Shown here: positions 1-5,630 of the stretch, piece after piece
Layout: each line of letters begins with the position of its first letter
Position numbering within the stretch: the stretch's first letter is position 1
Assembly (NCBI GenBank): GCA_002400805.1
Contig: NVRG01000070.1
Span: 1,450 to 7,079 of the forward strand
DNA length: 5,630 nt
Direction of reading: 5' to 3'
Source of the DNA: Gammaproteobacteria bacterium
Lineage (GTDB): Bacteria; Pseudomonadota; Gammaproteobacteria; Nitrosococcales; Methylophagaceae
Program-made: the position numbers and the translations under genes
Notes under the pieces: model-generated
The model's database searches: none
The model's input: the letters and a program-made list of their open reading frames with translations, nothing else
What the model was told of the DNA's origin: nothing

Positions 1-305
1 ACCCCCGCTTGTGCAGCTTCAATAATTTGCTCACGTTTGGTTTCAGCGGTCACCATTAGAACGGGCATGGAAGAAAGAGTTTCATCGGCACGCACGGTTT
101 TGAGCAGATCGATCCCTTGCATTCCAGGCATATTCCAATCTGTTACCAAGAAATCTATGCCACCTGCTTTTAAGATTGGCAGTGCAGTTAGACCGTCATC
201 CGCTTCTGTCGTATTGTTGAAACCCAAATCTCTTAATAAGTTTTTTATAATCCGTCTCATTGTGGAAAAGTCGTCCACAATTAGGATTTTCATGTCTTTA
301 TCCAA
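1..305 (-). CDS. cheY: CheY chemotaxis response regulator (3' end outside window)
   Basis: Single-domain receiver protein. When phosphorylated by CheA it binds the flagellar motor switch (FliM) and changes rotation. The 101 complete codons visible are about four fifths of a usual CheY; the gene runs off the left edge. The N-terminus reads [18 protein letters not shown]. The acidic pocket is D11-D12, the phospho-accepting aspartate is D56 in VTDWNMPGM, and the switch threonine is T86 in VTAE. The conserved lysine (K109 in E. coli) would lie beyond the edge. I chose the TTG at 305 because GGAGGT sits 5 bases upstream and the family often has an MDKNMKIL-type N-terminus. The in-frame ATG at 293 would be about 17 bases from that site. 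An ATG at 310 is out of frame and abuts the ribosome site. The gene follows fliA by 15 bases, so it is probably co-transcribed. The identity is very secure; the start is likely but inferred. Confidence 0.96.
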   Translation of the reverse strand, partial: MDKDMKILIVDDFSTMRRIIKNLLRDLGFNNTTEADDGLTALPILKAGGIDFLVTDWNMPGMQGIDLLKTVRADETLSSMPVLMVTAETKREQIIEAAQAG

Positions 306-310
306 AACAT

Positions 311-316
311 ACCTCC
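311..316 (-). promoter_or_regulatory. Shine-Dalgarno of cheY, supports TTG start
   Basis: On the minus strand this reads GGAGGT, close to a perfect anti-16S match. It lies in the 15-base gap between the fliA stop and cheY. It is 5 bases before the TTG at 305, an ordinary spacing, but 17 bases before the next in-frame ATG (293). It is the strongest ribosome site in the window and the main reason for choosing the TTG start. Confidence 0.75.
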
Positions 317-320
317 ATTT

Positions 321-1052
321 TCAATTTAACCAGTCACATAATTTAGAGCGAAGCCGAATAATGGTTTGACTGTGAATCTGACTCACGCGCGATTCACTGA
401 CTCCAAGAACTTCGCCAATTTCTTTTAAATTTAACTCTTCATTATAGTATAGGCCCATCATTAAACATTCTCGCTCAGGCAATGTTGAGATTGCGTTCGC
501 TAATGCCGCCTTAAACCCTGTTGATTGTAATTCTTCTACTGGGCCAGATAAACCATTAGATATGGGCTTAGCTTGAGTTTCATCATTATCAGAAAACTCA
601 TTAAGACTGAAGACCTGATGGCCAGCAGAGTCAAATAATTGCTGCTGATACTCATCCATACTAATACCTAATGCTGTTGCTATTTCCTTATCTTGAGCAT
701 GTCGTCCTTGTTGTTGTTCTATTTCATGCATAACTGCAGAAATTTCACGGGCTTTTCGGTGTACTGAACGTGGCGCCCAATCATTACGTCGAATTTCATC
801 TAGCATCGAACCACGAATGCGAATGCCTGCGTAAGTCTCAAAACTTGCACCTTGACTGGCATTATATTGTTGCGATGCATCTAATAGGCCGATCATGCCT
901 GCTTGAATAAGGTCATCTACATCAACAGTATGAGGCAGACGAGCGATTAAGTGGTAGGCAATACGTTTAACCAAAGAGGCATGTTTTACCAGCAGCGCCT
1001 CTCGGGACTGGCTCGATGCATCATCATTGGTATACATCGTCACCTTATTCAT
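321..1052 (-). CDS. fliA: FliA, flagellar RNA polymerase sigma-28 factor
   Basis: Sigma-70 family factor that directs RNA polymerase to class III/IV flagellar promoters (flagellin, motor and chemotaxis genes); in the known systems it is held inactive by the anti-sigma factor FlgM until the hook is complete. The 243 residues match the usual length of about 240-255. Region 2 covers roughly residues 20-95, with the core-binding stretch DDLIQAGMIGLLDA (46-59) and the -10 recognition part running from FETYAGIRIRG (71-81) to DWAPRSVHR (91-99). Region 3 is about 97-140, followed by an acidic linker (150-175). Region 4 (180-240) carries LPERE (191-195) and the -35-binding helix-turn-helix in LKEIGEVLGVSESRVSQIHSQ. 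The start at 1052 lies one base after the fleN stop and gives an MNK N-terminus, as I recall for Shewanella FliA, but its ribosome site is weak. ATG 1037, behind AAGGTG, is an alternative that would drop five residues. No break or missing region is seen. Confidence 0.97.
   Translation of the reverse strand: MNKVTMYTNDDASSQSREALLVKHASLVKRIAYHLIARLPHTVDVDDLIQAGMIGLLDASQQYNASQGASFETYAGIRIRGSMLDEIRRNDWAPRSVHRKAREISAVMHEIEQQQGRHAQDKEIATALGISMDEYQQQLFDSAGHQVFSLNEFSDNDETQAKPISNGLSGPVEELQSTGFKAALANAISTLPERECLMMGLYYNEELNLKEIGEVLGVSESRVSQIHSQTIIRLRSKLCDWLN
1041..1046 (-). promoter_or_regulatory. Possible internal ribosome site in fliA (alternative start at 1037)
   Basis: Minus-strand AAGGTG lies 3 bases before the second in-frame ATG of fliA (1037-1035). 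The first ATG (1052) has only a weak GGA (1066-1064) 11 bases upstream and may rely on translational coupling to fleN. The internal site may be only the chance spelling of Lys-Val codons; the spacing measured from AAGG is 5 bases, which is workable. Confidence 0.3.
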
Positions 1053-1053
1053 G

Positions 1054-1926
1054 TCATGCGATTTCCAGACTTGATTGGATCAAACGTTCGACAAAAAATT
1101 CCATGTGGCCTTTGGGTAGTTTTTGTACTGGCCAGTATTCAACTTTCTTAGCAAGGTGCATAAATGCCGTTGCAGATTTACTTCGAGGAAGATATTCAAC
1201 AACAGCACGTTGTTTTTTGACTGCACGACGTAAATCATCATCAAATGGCACAATACCCATAAAGTCGAGGTTTACCTCTAGGAACCGATCACACACCATT
1301 GAAATTTTATTAAATAGCTCACGACCTTCAGATACGCTACGCGTCATATTGGCAATAATATGAAAGTGTTCTACGTCATACTGTCTACTCAGTAATTTTA
1401 TCAGGGCATAGGCATCAGTGATAGAGGCAGGTTCATCACAAACAACAATGATGACTTCTTGAGCGGCGCGGGTAAAACTGATCACGCTATCTGCGATGCC
1501 AGCAGCGCTATCTATCAGTAATACATCAATATGCTGTTCTAGTTCACTAAATGCTTGAATCATGCCTGCATGTTCAGCAGGGCTGAGCTCGGCCATTTTT
1601 TGCACACCGGAAGCGGCGGGAATGATTTTTAGGCCAGCGGGGCCTTCAACAATGATTTCTTGTAAGGTTTTACTGCCGTCTAATACATGCTGCAAGCTAA
1701 ATTGAGGATGCAGACCTAACATGACATCAATATTGGCAAGGCCGAGATCGGCATCAAGCAATAAGACATCTTTTCCTTGTGAGGCGAGGGCAACACCAAT
1801 ATTGACGGTGACGTTGGTTTTGCCCACACCACCTTTACCACTAGCAATCGCAATTACTTTTACTGGCCGAGGTGATGTTGTCATTTTTCTAAGACCGTTT
1901 GCCTGGTCATTGGGTGTATCAGCCAT
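1054..1926 (-). CDS. fleN: FleN (FlhG), MinD-like ATPase controlling flagellar number
   Basis: ParA/MinD-family ATPase that limits the number of polar flagella. In Pseudomonas-type systems it also antagonises the master activator FleQ, and it stimulates the FlhF GTPase. From the chosen start the protein is 290 residues, near family length. The DQAxxLR FlhF-activating motif is D7-R13. The deviant Walker A is SGKGGVGKT (29-37), with both the signature lysine K31 and K36. The Walker A' region is LLLDADLGLAN (55-65), and the switch/Walker B aspartate is D139 in LLIDSAAGI. CDEPASITDAYALIK (163-177) is a family signature. The C-terminus (FFVERLIQSSL, 277-287) looks like the amphipathic membrane-targeting helix. 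The open frame extends upstream to 1983, but that would overlap flhF by 65 bases. ATG 1926 puts DQAxxLR at the N-terminus as in relatives and overlaps the flhF stop by 8 bases, implying coupled translation. One base separates it from fliA. Confidence 0.96.
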   Translation of the reverse strand: MADTPNDQANGLRKMTTSPRPVKVIAIASGKGGVGKTNVTVNIGVALASQGKDVLLLDADLGLANIDVMLGLHPQFSLQHVLDGSKTLQEIIVEGPAGLKIIPAASGVQKMAELSPAEHAGMIQAFSELEQHIDVLLIDSAAGIADSVISFTRAAQEVIIVVCDEPASITDAYALIKLLSRQYDVEHFHIIANMTRSVSEGRELFNKISMVCDRFLEVNLDFMGIVPFDDDLRRAVKKQRAVVEYLPRSKSATAFMHLAKKVEYWPVQKLPKGHMEFFVERLIQSSLEIA

Positions 1927-3124
1927 AGGCGGCAAAACCTCCATAACTGGATAAGGTTTGTGGATCCAGCTGTTGTTGATCATTAGTCATTAAATCACTC
2001 GCTTGTCTGACAAGTGTATTGGGTCTTGCCAAGATCAAATCTTCGGGTACTTGCTGACCATTGCAGATGAAAGCTAAAGGTAAGTCATGGTTAATCAGCG
2101 CTGAAATTGCGCCGCCTAAACTATTTGATTCATCCGTCTTGGTCAAAATACAACCGCTCAAGTCAAGGTGTGAGAAAGCACTAATAATATCATTCAGGCC
2201 ACTGGTTTGGGTGGTTGCTGACAAAGTTAAATAATTCTTTATAGGTTGTGACTGCTGTTTAAGCAGAGCAAACTTTTCTGTTAATTGTATATCACGTTGA
2301 TTCATTCCAGCAGTATCGATCAGGATAAAGCGACGATCAAGCAGTTCATTAAGGGAATCACTCAATTCTTGATGGGTTTTGGCTACTCGCACAGGTACGC
2401 CTAGAATACGAGCATAAGTGCGCAGTTGTTCTTGGCCACCGATGCGGTAACAATCGGTGGTGATGAGGGCAACATTTTTTGCACCATGTTTCAGTGCACA
2501 GCGGGCTGCAAGCTTAGCTATGGTTGTGGTTTTACCCACACCGGTTGGGCCTATTAAAGCATAGATGCCACCGGTATTAATAATGTCGTCTTGTTGAATC
2601 TTGATTTGGCTGGCCAGTACACCAAGAGACTGACGCCATGCCGTTTCTAAATCACTTACTTCGCCCATTTTAGAGGTGATTTTTTTGGCCAAATCAATTT
2701 GCACTCCCATTTGCAAATGACGTTGTAATAACTGCACCTGCATTGGACTTTGACGTTCCATATCTTTCCAGGTTAGGTCTGATAGTTGATTTTGCAACAT
2801 ATCTTTTAAACCTGAAATTTCTTTACGCATTTGAATTAATGTCGGTTCTTGCGACCAGATATTAGCTTGTGGCGGAATCGCTGCGCGTTCAGGCTCTTTG
2901 GCGGGATTAATTTCTACCTTAGGTGTCTCATTAACGCGATCTCGTTGAGCGGGTGCCGGAGCACTGCGTTTAAATTGATTCTCGTCATAATCGGTAGCGG
3001 CCACTATTTCAACGCCACCATCAACGCGAGTGTTAGAAAGGATAACGGCATCGGGACCAAGCACTTCGCGAACTTCGCGAATGGCTTGACGTACATCTGC
3101 AGCTTGGAAACGTTTAATTTTCAT
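1919..3124 (-). CDS. flhF: FlhF, SRP-type GTPase for polar flagellar placement
   Basis: GTPase of the SIMIBI/SRP54-FtsY family that localises to the cell pole and recruits early flagellar components, fixing where the flagellum is built. It has 401 residues, a little short for the family (roughly 400-500). The N-terminal basic B domain begins MKIKRFQAADVRQAIREVRE and contains the conserved LGPDAVILS (22-30). A variable, charged, proline-containing linker follows (about 50-95), then the helical N domain (about 95-180) and the G domain (about 183-395). G-domain motifs are all present: P-loop GPTGVGKTTT (192-201), TTDCYRIGGQEQL (222-234), switch DTAGM (270-274), and the guanine-specificity motif TKTDE (328-332) followed by LGGAIS (336-341). 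Minus-strand GAGGT (3135-3131) sits 6 bases before the ATG, supporting this start. The gene begins 16 bases after flhA, and its stop overlaps the start of its regulator fleN, which fits co-expression of the antagonistic pair. No damage is seen. Confidence 0.97.
   Translation of the reverse strand: MKIKRFQAADVRQAIREVREVLGPDAVILSNTRVDGGVEIVAATDYDENQFKRSAPAPAQRDRVNETPKVEINPAKEPERAAIPPQANIWSQEPTLIQMRKEISGLKDMLQNQLSDLTWKDMERQSPMQVQLLQRHLQMGVQIDLAKKITSKMGEVSDLETAWRQSLGVLASQIKIQQDDIINTGGIYALIGPTGVGKTTTIAKLAARCALKHGAKNVALITTDCYRIGGQEQLRTYARILGVPVRVAKTHQELSDSLNELLDRRFILIDTAGMNQRDIQLTEKFALLKQQSQPIKNYLTLSATTQTSGLNDIISAFSHLDLSGCILTKTDESNSLGGAISALINHDLPLAFICNGQQVPEDLILARPNTLVRQASDLMTNDQQQLDPQTLSSYGGFAAYG
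1938..1942 (-). promoter_or_regulatory. Probable Shine-Dalgarno of fleN inside the flhF 3' end
   Basis: Minus-strand GGAGG lies within the last codons of flhF, 11 bases before ATG 1926. The spacing is slightly long but usable. It favours 1926 over the further-upstream in-frame starts (ATG 1983, ATG 1944), because at 1944 the site would fall inside the coding region. Confidence 0.5.
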
Positions 3125-3130
3125 AATACA

Positions 3131-3135
3131 ACCTC
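3131..3135 (-). promoter_or_regulatory. Shine-Dalgarno of flhF
   Basis: Minus-strand GAGGT lies in the 16-base gap after the flhA stop, 6 bases before the flhF ATG (3124). Core and spacing are good. It confirms the start that gives the canonical MKIKRF N-terminus of FlhF. Confidence 0.7.
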
Positions 3136-3140
3136 ATAGA

Positions 3141-5225
3141 CTAACGACCCACGTTAGCAACGATTTTTATTTGTTTATCATCGGGGATTTCATTGTAAGA
3201 CAGCACATTTAAGCCCGGAATCGAATGGCGAATAAAGCGAGAAATCCAAGAACGTAAACCAGCTTGAACAACAAGAATAGAAGATTCTCCTTTCATTTCC
3301 TGACGTTGTGCTGCTTCTTGTAAATTCTTATGCATATTCTCAGCGAGTCCTGGTTCTAAACTAGCGTTACCACCATCGGTAGCCTGTAAAGCTTGAAGCA
3401 ATAACTGTTCCATTTCAGGGTCTAAAGTGATAATTGGTAGGTCCGCTTGGGTACCATTCAAATGTTGGACAATAGAATTACTTAGCGCAACGCGGGTCGA
3501 GGCGGTAATCGTTTCTGGATCCGGGTTGCGGGCAGCTTGTTCTGAGATAGCCTCGGTAATTGTGCGAATATCGCGAATTGGAATATTTTCTTCCAATAGA
3601 TTCTGCAATACTTTTTGTACTGTTCCCAATGGCACAATGTCTGGAACTAGGCCTTCTACCAACTTTGGCGCACTCTTAGCTAGGTTGTCGAGTATGTGCT
3701 GAACTTCTTCTCGACCCAGTAAGTCATGTGCATGGCTTTGTAATATTTTGCTAAGGTGAGTGGCAATAACGGTGTCTACATCAACCACCGTGTAACCCTG
3801 TGCTTGGGCTTGTTCGCGTTGACTTGGCTCTATCCAGACTGCGTCTAGGCCAAATGCTGGATCCTTAGCTTTTATGCCGTCTAACTCGCCAAAAACTTGA
3901 CCAGGGTTAATGGCCATCATTCTTTCAGGATGAATTTCAGCTTCGCCAAAAGTGACACCAAAAAGTGTAATTTGGTAGGCGGTAGGCGCTAAATCCAGGT
4001 TGTCTCGAATATGTACTGGCGGTATTAAGAAGCCTAATTCTTGAGATATCTTTTTCCTTATTCCCTTGATTCTATTCATCAATTGGCCACCCTGGTTTTT
4101 GTCGACCAATGGAATAAGACGGTAGCCCACTTCTAAACCGATAGGATCAACGGGGCTGAGATCATCCCAACTAAGATCACGTTGTTCGCGTGGTATTTCC
4201 GTTGGAGTGCTTGCTTGAACTATCTCTGCCGCTGCGGCAGCTTTTTGACGTTGCATTAATAGCCAAGTGCCAGCTCCACCTGCTGCTGCTAATAGGAGAA
4301 ATGGCACATTAGGCATGCCTGGTATTATTCCCATACCACCGATGATGGCCGAGGTGGCGGCTAAGGTTTTTGGTTCTTTAAAGAGTTGGCCGACAATTTG
4401 CTCGCCCATATCTTCTTCTTTGGTAGAGCGGGTGACTAATAAACCCGCAGCTGCAGCGAGTAATAAAGAAGGAATTTGGGCAACAAGACCATCACCAATA
4501 GTGAGCAAGGCATAGTTATGAGCGGCTTCAGAGAAGGTCAAATCATGTTGAGCAACACCAATGATAAAACCACCGATAAGATTGATAAATAGAATTAAAA
4601 TACCGGCAACCGCATCACCGCGAACAAACTTACTGGCACCATCCATAGAGCCATAAAAATCAGCCTCTTGCATTATTTCTTCACGACGACTACGGGCTTC
4701 ATCCTGATCAATTAGGCCAGCGTTTAGATCGGCATCAATGGCCATTTGTTTACCAGGCATGGAATCTAAGGTAAATCGCGCGCTTACTTCAGCGATACGA
4801 GTGGCACCCTTGGTGACAACTACAAAGTTGATGATGACCAGAATAGCAAATACTACAAAACCGACCGTGTAGTTACCACCGATAACAAATTCACCGAAGG
4901 CCTCAATGACATTACCTGCGGCGGCAGTTCCCGTATGCCCTTCAAGTAATACGATACGTGTGGAAGCAACATTTAAGGCTAAACGAAGTAGGGTGGCGAT
5001 AAGTAAAATGCTAGGGAAAGAAGCAAAATGTAATGGTTTTAATACATAGATACTGGCCAGCATGATGGTAAGGGATAGCGCGATATTAAAGCTAAACAAC
5101 ATATCGAGCATGAAGGGGGGGAGGGGCAAAACAATCATGGCTAACAATGCAACCAGCATCATAGGCGCCGCTATCTTTCCGCTTAATAAAGGTTTTAAAC
5201 GGGCAAAAAGGTCGTTGTTTTCCAT
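3141..5225 (-). CDS. flhA: FlhA, flagellar type III export gate protein
   Basis: Inner-membrane protein of the flagellar type III secretion gate. In the known systems it forms a nonameric ring, uses the proton motive force, and docks export chaperones with their substrates through its cytoplasmic domain. The 694 residues are normal for the family. The N-terminal half carries about eight hydrophobic segments (approximately 19-38, 41-63, 70-90, 115-137, 203-225, 238-265, 288-305, 308-325). The FHIPEP family signature is present: LLRLALNVASTR (79-90) and the conserved cytoplasmic loop with RFTLDSMPGKQMAID (150-164), DADLNAG and SKFVRGDAVAG (198-208), including the charged K199, R202 and D204. 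After an alanine-rich linker (about 328-345) the cytoplasmic domain runs to the end, finishing KIVANVGR. The start is 6 bases after the flhB stop with only a weak GAGA ribosome site (5239-5236), so translation is probably coupled to flhB. A C7 tract lies at 5115-5121. The gene is intact. Confidence 0.98.
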   Translation of the reverse strand: MENNDLFARLKPLLSGKIAAPMMLVALLAMIVLPLPPFMLDMLFSFNIALSLTIMLASIYVLKPLHFASFPSILLIATLLRLALNVASTRIVLLEGHTGTAAAGNVIEAFGEFVIGGNYTVGFVVFAILVIINFVVVTKGATRIAEVSARFTLDSMPGKQMAIDADLNAGLIDQDEARSRREEIMQEADFYGSMDGASKFVRGDAVAGILILFINLIGGFIIGVAQHDLTFSEAAHNYALLTIGDGLVAQIPSLLLAAAAGLLVTRSTKEEDMGEQIVGQLFKEPKTLAATSAIIGGMGIIPGMPNVPFLLLAAAGGAGTWLLMQRQKAAAAAEIVQASTPTEIPREQRDLSWDDLSPVDPIGLEVGYRLIPLVDKNQGGQLMNRIKGIRKKISQELGFLIPPVHIRDNLDLAPTAYQITLFGVTFGEAEIHPERMMAINPGQVFGELDGIKAKDPAFGLDAVWIEPSQREQAQAQGYTVVDVDTVIATHLSKILQSHAHDLLGREEVQHILDNLAKSAPKLVEGLVPDIVPLGTVQKVLQNLLEENIPIRDIRTITEAISEQAARNPDPETITASTRVALSNSIVQHLNGTQADLPIITLDPEMEQLLLQALQATDGGNASLEPGLAENMHKNLQEAAQRQEMKGESSILVVQAGLRSWISRFIRHSIPGLNVLSYNEIPDDKQIKIVANVGR

Positions 5226-5231
5226 CTAGGT

Positions 5232-5630
5232 TTAATCTCGTTTTAATTCATCTGGTATATCTAAGTCCTCCGCGTCTATGTGTGGTTTATTGCCACCACG
5301 AGTGTTATAACGACGTAATTGGAAGACAAACGCTAACACTTGAGCTACTGCAATATATAGACCAGCTGGAATCTCGTCGCCTATTTCGGTACTGTAATAA
5401 ATGGCCCTAGTTAGCGGAGGCGCTTCTAGAATAGGGACGTCATTTGCATCACCGACCATCCGAATTTGTTGTGCAATCAGATCGGCACCTTTAGCGACGA
5501 CGATGGGGGCCCCAGGACTAGCTTGGTCATAACGCAAGGCAACTGCATAGTGGCTAGGGTTAGTAATAACAACATCAGCCTGCGGTATATCTTGCATCAT
5601 GCGTTGTTGTGATAACTCAATTTGTAGACG
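5232..5630 (-). CDS. flhB: FlhB C-terminal cytoplasmic domain (5' part outside window)
   Basis: Export-gate component that switches the flagellar secretion system from rod/hook to filament substrates after self-cleavage and contact with the ruler protein FliK. Only the last 132 residues are visible; the frame is open to the right edge, so the membrane part and most of the N-terminal region are missing because of the window, not by mutation. The segment starts in the helix before the cleavage loop (RLQIELSQQRMMQDIP), followed by ADVVITNPSHYAVALRYD. The cleavage motif, normally N-P-T-H, is N-P-S-H here (visible residues 24-27, bases 5561-5550). Further family landmarks are KGADLIAQQIR, VPILEAPPLTRAIYY (the usual form has PPLAR) and the final Val-Ala-Gln-Val-Leu-Ala-Phe-Val-Phe helix. 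The charged tail ends DELKRD. The stop is 6 bases before flhA. Identity is secure; the effect of the Ser variant on cleavage is unknown. Confidence 0.95.
   Translation of the reverse strand, partial: RLQIELSQQRMMQDIPQADVVITNPSHYAVALRYDQASPGAPIVVAKGADLIAQQIRMVGDANDVPILEAPPLTRAIYYSTEIGDEIPAGLYIAVAQVLAFVFQLRRYNTRGGNKPHIDAEDLDIPDELKRD

Noticed and set aside
37..369. Plus-strand 110-codon frame across cheY and the end of fliA.
   Set aside because: It is antisense to a clearly recognisable CheY, its product has no recognisable motif, and it spans the fliA-cheY junction. It is a shadow frame.
1016..1363. Plus-strand 115-codon frame (and an overlapping one at 951-1151) antisense to fliA and fleN.
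   Set aside because: No recognisable domain; both opposite-strand genes are well conserved and complete here. These are shadow frames.
2849..3139. Plus-strand 96-codon frame opposite the flhF N-terminus.
   Set aside because: It is antisense to the conserved FlhF B domain and shows no coherent protein features beyond mirror-image composition.
3125..3140. Possible promoter for flhF between flhA and flhF.
   Set aside because: The gap is only 16 bases and is taken up by the flhF ribosome site. I could not identify a -24/-12 (sigma-54) or sigma-28 element with confidence. A promoter inside flhA cannot be excluded by eye.
4226..4246. A GC-rich inverted repeat (CTGCC...GGCAG, 5-base loop) followed by CTTTTT on the plus strand, resembling a Rho-independent terminator.
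   Set aside because: It lies in the middle of intact flhA, and the T run follows only on the antisense strand. The bases spell the alanine-rich linker of FlhA, which explains the GC palindrome. No plus-strand gene ends there.
5232..5630. flhB as a truncated pseudogene or a stand-alone short FlhB-like (FlhX-type) protein.
   Set aside because: The frame is open to the exact window edge, with conserved FlhB residues upstream of the first visible Met, so the missing part is a window-edge effect. The position directly before flhA also fits full-length flhB.

Overview
This window is an interior slice of a large chromosomal flagellar/chemotaxis operon. Every recognisable gene lies on the minus strand, so the operon reads from the right end to the left: flhB (3' part only), flhA, flhF, fleN (flhG), fliA, cheY (5' part only). 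This gene order, together with a FlhF/FleN pair for polar flagellar placement, is typical of polarly flagellated Gammaproteobacteria such as Pseudomonas, Shewanella, Vibrio and their marine relatives. The moderate G+C content judged by eye, and the mix of Pseudomonas-like and Shewanella-like motifs, suggest a marine or aquatic gammaproteobacterium. I cannot name a genus from the sequence alone.

Layout. Positions 5630-5232 encode the cytoplasmic C-terminal domain of FlhB, with its self-cleavage loop. After 6 bases comes flhA (5225-3141), the export-gate protein, and after a further 16 bases flhF (3124-1919), an SRP-type GTPase. The fleN start codon overlaps the flhF stop (8-bp overlap); fleN runs 1926-1054 and encodes a MinD-like ATPase. 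One base separates fleN from fliA (1052-321), the flagellar sigma-28 factor. A 15-base gap carrying a strong Shine-Dalgarno leads into cheY, which begins at a TTG codon at 305 and leaves the window at base 1. Nothing longer than 16 bases lies between genes. I see no convincing promoter, terminator, mobile element, tRNA, CRISPR array or foreign insertion. Long plus-strand reading frames are shadows of these genes.

How the genes work together. FlhB and FlhA belong to the flagellar type III export gate: FlhA drives export and docks chaperone-substrate complexes, and FlhB switches substrate specificity from rod/hook to filament. FlhF marks the cell pole for assembly, and FleN limits flagellar number and stimulates the FlhF GTPase through an N-terminal DQAxxLR motif that is visible here. 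FliA transcribes the late filament and chemotaxis genes. CheY carries the chemotaxis signal to the motor.

The region looks like ordinary, intact core motility machinery. I found no new system. The points worth a second look are small: an NPSH form of the FlhB cleavage motif, a TTG start for cheY, start-site questions in fleN and fliA, and a C7 tract in the first membrane region of flhA.
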